DNA from: Bacteroidota bacterium
Lineage (GTDB): Bacteria > Bacteroidota > Bacteroidia > Bacteroidales > UBA4417
Length of the DNA: 10,133 bases
NCBI GenBank assembly: GCA_020048595.1
Contig: JAIFMH010000003.1
Span: 1-10,133 of the forward strand
Reading direction: 5' to 3'
The stretch's first letter is position 1; each line of letters opens with the position of its first letter. This document shows, in pieces, positions 7,786 to 10,133 of the stretch. Position numbers and translations under genes: made by a program. The notes beneath the pieces were generated by a model. The model searched no databases, had not been told where the DNA came from, and saw only the letters and a list, made by a program, of their open reading frames with translations.

Positions 7786-8808
7786 TTACTTCGAATTTTT
7801 CTTGTAATATTTGATCATTTTCGGAATTACATCTGCTACATTTCCTACAATGGTGAAGTCAGCTATGTTATTGATGGGAGCGCTGATATCGGTATTGATC
7901 GAAATGATCTGGGCTGATTGATCCATACCAGCACGATGCTGAACAGCTCCTGAAATTCCGCAGGCAATGTAAAGTTTTGGCCTTACGGTAACACCTGTCT
8001 GGCCAACCTGGCGCTCATGTTCAACAAAACCAGCATCAACAGCAGCGCGGGATGCGCCAACCTGTGCTCCAAGTATATCGGCAAGTTGGAAAAGGAGGTC
8101 AAAATTTTCTTTCGATCCTACACCATAACCACCGGAGATAATAACCTGTGAATTTTTAATGTCGATTTTACTTTTTTCGATATGACGATCAATTATTGTG
8201 ACGGCAAAATCATCATCTTTCAGAATGCTCTTGGCATCAATTTTCAGAAGTTTACCCTTGAACTTATTCGAAAAAGTTTCCTTTTTCATCACCCCTTCGC
8301 GAACCGTAGCCATTTGAGGGCGGGTTTCGGGATTGATAATGGTAGCGATAATATTTCCACCAAAAGCAGGCCTGATCTGGTATAGAAGGTTTTTAAATTC
8401 AGTCTGGGTTTTATTTTCGAAATGATCGCCAATTTCGAGGCTGGTACAATCTGCGGTTAACCCGCAGCGCAGTGCCGAAGCAACCCTGGGTGCAAGATCG
8501 CGACCAATACTGGTAGCTCCAAAGAGTGCAATTTCTGGTTTTTCTTTACCAAACAGATCAAGTATAATCGAAGCGTGTGGAAGAGTTGTATATGGGAAAA
8601 GCCTTTCATCGTCGGCATAATGAATTACATCAACACCGAAAGGATAAAGCAAGGCTTCCAGGTTTGATACTTTATGGCCAATAACCACAGCTTCCAGTTT
8701 AACTTTCAGTTCGGTGGCCAGCTTTTTCCCTTTCGAAAGGAGCTCAAGGCTCACATCTGCAATCGATCTTTCTTCGGAAACTTCGCAATAAACAAATATG
8801 TTGTTCAC
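7786..8808 (-). CDS. etfA: Electron transfer flavoprotein, alpha subunit
   Basis: A 340-residue ETF alpha subunit; with EtfB it forms the soluble flavoprotein that takes electrons from acyl-CoA dehydrogenases. The C-terminal FAD domain is typical: ISGGYGVGS (224-232), GASRAAVDAGF (251-261), QVGQTGVTVRPKLYIACGIS (267-286), QHRAGMDQS (290-298), and the tail around ADFTIVGNVADVIP (316-329). The N-terminal half contains GRDLAPRVA, LTADCT, RPAFGGN (146-152) and RPQMATVREGVMKK (163-176), which resemble clostridial ETF alpha subunits more than mitochondrial ones. The start is GTG at 8808: no ATG lies upstream before the in-frame etfB stop, and NNIFVYCEV is a normal EtfA N-terminus. It follows etfB by 42 nt and precedes dehydrogenase 1 by 14 nt. 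Confidence 0.95.
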   Translation of the reverse strand: MNNIFVYCEVSEERSIADVSLELLSKGKKLATELKVKLEAVVIGHKVSNLEALLYPFGVDVIHYADDERLFPYTTLPHASIILDLFGKEKPEIALFGATSIGRDLAPRVASALRCGLTADCTSLEIGDHFENKTQTEFKNLLYQIRPAFGGNIIATIINPETRPQMATVREGVMKKETFSNKFKGKLLKIDAKSILKDDDFAVTIIDRHIEKSKIDIKNSQVIISGGYGVGSKENFDLLFQLADILGAQVGASRAAVDAGFVEHERQVGQTGVTVRPKLYIACGISGAVQHRAGMDQSAQIISINTDISAPINNIADFTIVGNVADVIPKMIKYYKKNSK

Positions 8809-8850
8809 GTGCTTTTTGTTTTTATCAGTAATATTTATATTTCTTGATGA

Positions 8851-9723
8851 TTAGCCGATGATATGGCTGCTGATTAGTTCCTGCATCAGGCTCTCGATTT
8901 CCTTATCGGAACTTCCCATGATTTTGGAATCTTTATGCTGAAAAACAACATTTTCAATTTTTTTAACTTTGGTAGGCGAACCTGACAACCCTAGCATTTC
9001 GTTTGTAGCTCCCAAATCATCAGCAGTCCACTCATCAATGAGCAGATATGGCCTGTTGGAGTATAATTCTGTATAATCCTTAGTTTCGTTCTGTAATTCA
9101 GTAACAGTGCGGGCATGCTTATATTTCATAAGCAATTTAGCGATCCGCTGACGGCAAACCGGCGCAGAACCATGCACTGTAATGGCAGCTGGCAAGGTAG
9201 AGTTAACAACTTCTACTCCCATTTCGAGCCTACGTTTGACAATAATTTTTTTAGCATCAACCGAAAGAATTTCTTCAGAATAGGTAATCTGAGGAATTCC
9301 AAGCTTTTCAGCAGTCTGTGGTCCAACCTGAGCAGTATCGCCGTCAATAGCCTGACGACCTGAAATCACAAGGTGATATGGTGCCAGCTTTTTCACAGCA
9401 AGTGATAAAGCATATGAAGTAGCCAATGTATCGGAACCGGCAAATTTACGATCAGTGATCAGGTAACCCCTGTCAGCACCGCGATATAAGGCCTCCCTGA
9501 TAATTTCGGCAGCCCTGAAAGGTCCCATTGTTAATACGATTACTTCAGCTTCGGGAATTAAATCCTTGATAGTCAAAGCCTGTTCAAGAGCATGAAGATC
9601 TTCCGGATTAAAAATTGCCGGCAAAGCTGCCCTGTTAACAGTGCCATCAGCTTTCATGGCATCTTTTCCAACATTCCGGGTATCCGGAACTTGTTTGGCT
9701 AACACAATTATTCGAAAACGCAT
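8851..9723 (-). CDS. etfB: Electron transfer flavoprotein, beta subunit, clostridial/bifurcating-type signature
   Basis: A 290-residue ETF beta subunit and the first gene of the cluster. It begins MRFRIIVLAKQVPDT and continues with NPEDLHALEQAL (39-50), GSDTLATSYAL (96-106) and SGRQAIDGDTAQVGP (121-135). That last motif is decisive: classical mitochondrial-type EtfB reads GKQAIDDDCNQTG and binds AMP there, whereas NADH-linked and bifurcating ETFs have DGDTAQVGP and hold a second FAD and NAD. RRLEMGVEVV (164-173) likewise differs from the classical REIDGG region. The protein is somewhat longer than the usual 255-270 residues because of its C-terminal tail. The start is ATG at 9723, preceded by a leader hairpin and a good promoter. 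ETF beta identity is certain; bifurcating chemistry is inferred from motifs only. Confidence 0.95.
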   Translation of the reverse strand: MRFRIIVLAKQVPDTRNVGKDAMKADGTVNRAALPAIFNPEDLHALEQALTIKDLIPEAEVIVLTMGPFRAAEIIREALYRGADRGYLITDRKFAGSDTLATSYALSLAVKKLAPYHLVISGRQAIDGDTAQVGPQTAEKLGIPQITYSEEILSVDAKKIIVKRRLEMGVEVVNSTLPAAITVHGSAPVCRQRIAKLLMKYKHARTVTELQNETKDYTELYSNRPYLLIDEWTADDLGATNEMLGLSGSPTKVKKIENVVFQHKDSKIMGSSDKEIESLMQELISSHIIG

Positions 9724-9740
9724 AGATGTAAATATGGTTA

Positions 9741-9762
9741 TGACTTAGTTTTTGTTAAGTCA
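9741..9762 (-). promoter_or_regulatory. Leader inverted repeat upstream of etfB
   Basis: A perfect 7-bp inverted repeat (TGACTTA at 9741-9747, TAAGTCA at 9756-9762) with an 8-nt spacer lies 17 nt upstream of the etfB start codon, between the predicted transcription start and the ATG. It could be an mRNA stem-loop near the ribosome site or a dimeric repressor operator. The sequence alone does not decide. Confidence 0.45.
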
Positions 9763-9792
9763 GAGGTATTTTGCAATGGTGATTTATGGCCG

Positions 9793-9823
9793 CAAATTTA
9801 CACTTTTAGGGATAAACTCCAAG
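9793..9823 (-). promoter_or_regulatory. Bacteroidetes-type promoter for the etfBA-dehydrogenase operon
   Basis: The minus strand has TAAATTTG (9800-9793), an exact match to the -7 consensus TAnnTTTG. CTTG (9823-9820) lies 19 nt upstream, close to the -33 TTTG box. Transcription would start near 9786-9788, giving an untranslated leader of about 63-65 nt that contains the hairpin at 9741-9762. Confidence 0.65.
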
Positions 9824-9958
9824 GGAAAAATCTGTAATACAGCCTGAATCAATGTTTTAAATATGTTAAAAGATGCATATCTGTCTAGATATGAATAAGT
9901 TAATGTAGAAAAGTTATTGGAAAATAGTTCACATTGGCAAGCTAAGTGTAAAAACGGA

Positions 9959-9981
9959 TAATGGTTGATAAAAAATAGTTC
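9959..9981 (+). repeat. Degenerate dispersed repeat, copy 2
   Basis: This tract matches the minus strand of 1983-2005 at 21 of 23 bases. Its end, AAAATAGTTCAC (9972-9983), also recurs exactly at 9921-9932 as a direct repeat about 51 nt apart. Nearby bases 10016-10036 have a similar pattern (AATAGGGAATAGTAAATGG). Together they look like a decayed family of short intergenic repeats. Confidence 0.5.
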
Positions 9982-10050
9982 ACGGGAAGTAGGCAAATGA
10001 AGATGGGACTTAAAAGTAAATAGGGAATAGTAAATGGATTTCATTTTCTT

Positions 10051-10114
10051 CAGTTGGCTAAAGCCGAACTGGGATAGATATAGTTCAATTGCAATCAGTT
10101 TTAACTGACTGATT
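10051..10114. repeat. Paired inverted repeats, REP/BIME-like candidate
   Basis: Two palindromic units lie 21 nt apart. The first pairs CAGTTGGC (10051-10058) with GCCGAACTG (10063-10071) around TAAA, with one bulged base. The second pairs AATCAGT (10093-10099) with ACTGATT (10108-10114) around an 8-nt loop. A GC-containing hairpin with a short loop and a neighbouring hairpin is typical of bacterial REP/BIME elements. Copy number cannot be judged from one window, and the second unit could equally be a terminator of a gene beyond the edge. Confidence 0.4.
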
Positions 10115-10133
10115 ATAAAAGAAAAAATATTTT

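Larger units (their letters stand above)
9724..10133. other. Gene-free stretch upstream of etfB
   Basis: These 410 nt contain no credible gene. An 86-codon minus-strand frame (9784-10044) overlaps the etfB promoter, is rich in F, L, S and Y as random AT-rich DNA would be, and matches no family I know. The stretch holds the etfB promoter and leader hairpin, a dispersed repeat (9959-9981) with a short direct repeat, and two inverted repeats near the edge (10051-10071 and 10093-10114). Confidence 0.7.

Noticed and set aside
9784..10044. 86-codon minus-strand open frame upstream of etfB
   Set aside because: It overlaps the etfB promoter, has the composition expected of translated AT-rich intergenic DNA, and no recognisable domain; treated as chance.

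Overview
The window looks like chromosomal DNA of a Bacteroidetes bacterium, probably order Bacteroidales or Marinilabiliales. It is AT-rich, several start codons lack a clear Shine-Dalgarno sequence, and the best promoter (before etfB) matches the Bacteroidetes consensus (TAnnTTTG at -7, a TTTG-like box about 19 nt upstream). The protein families are typical of that phylum. The assignment is inference; no rRNA or other marker gene is present.

Layout. (1) Bases 1-1913, plus strand: the 3' part of clpC, the AAA+ unfoldase of the ClpCP protease, whose start lies before the window. It ends at an intrinsic terminator (1933-1966) shared with the convergent genes that follow. (2) Bases 2024-3764, minus strand: a PiT-superfamily anion permease followed 52 nt later by an HD-domain phosphohydrolase, probably one transcript. 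(3) Bases 4032-9723, minus strand: an electron-transfer and acyl-CoA oxidation cluster in the order etfB, etfA, acyl-CoA dehydrogenase 1, acyl-CoA dehydrogenase 2. A good promoter precedes etfB, a terminator-like hairpin separates the two dehydrogenases, and another terminator follows the last. (4) Bases 9724-10133: about 410 nt without a credible gene, holding the etfB promoter and leader hairpin, a degenerate dispersed repeat, and two small inverted repeats resembling a REP/BIME element.

How it works together. The two dehydrogenases should oxidise acyl-CoA thioesters and pass electrons to the EtfAB flavoprotein encoded just upstream. EtfB and EtfA carry the sequence signatures of the clostridial, NADH-linked (bifurcating-type) ETFs rather than the mitochondrial type, which makes the electron route the most interesting biochemical question here. 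The permease lacks the conserved aspartate in both halves of the PiT signature, so its substrate is uncertain. I found no wholly new multi-gene system, no mobile element with a transposase, no CRISPR array, and no tRNA or rRNA.
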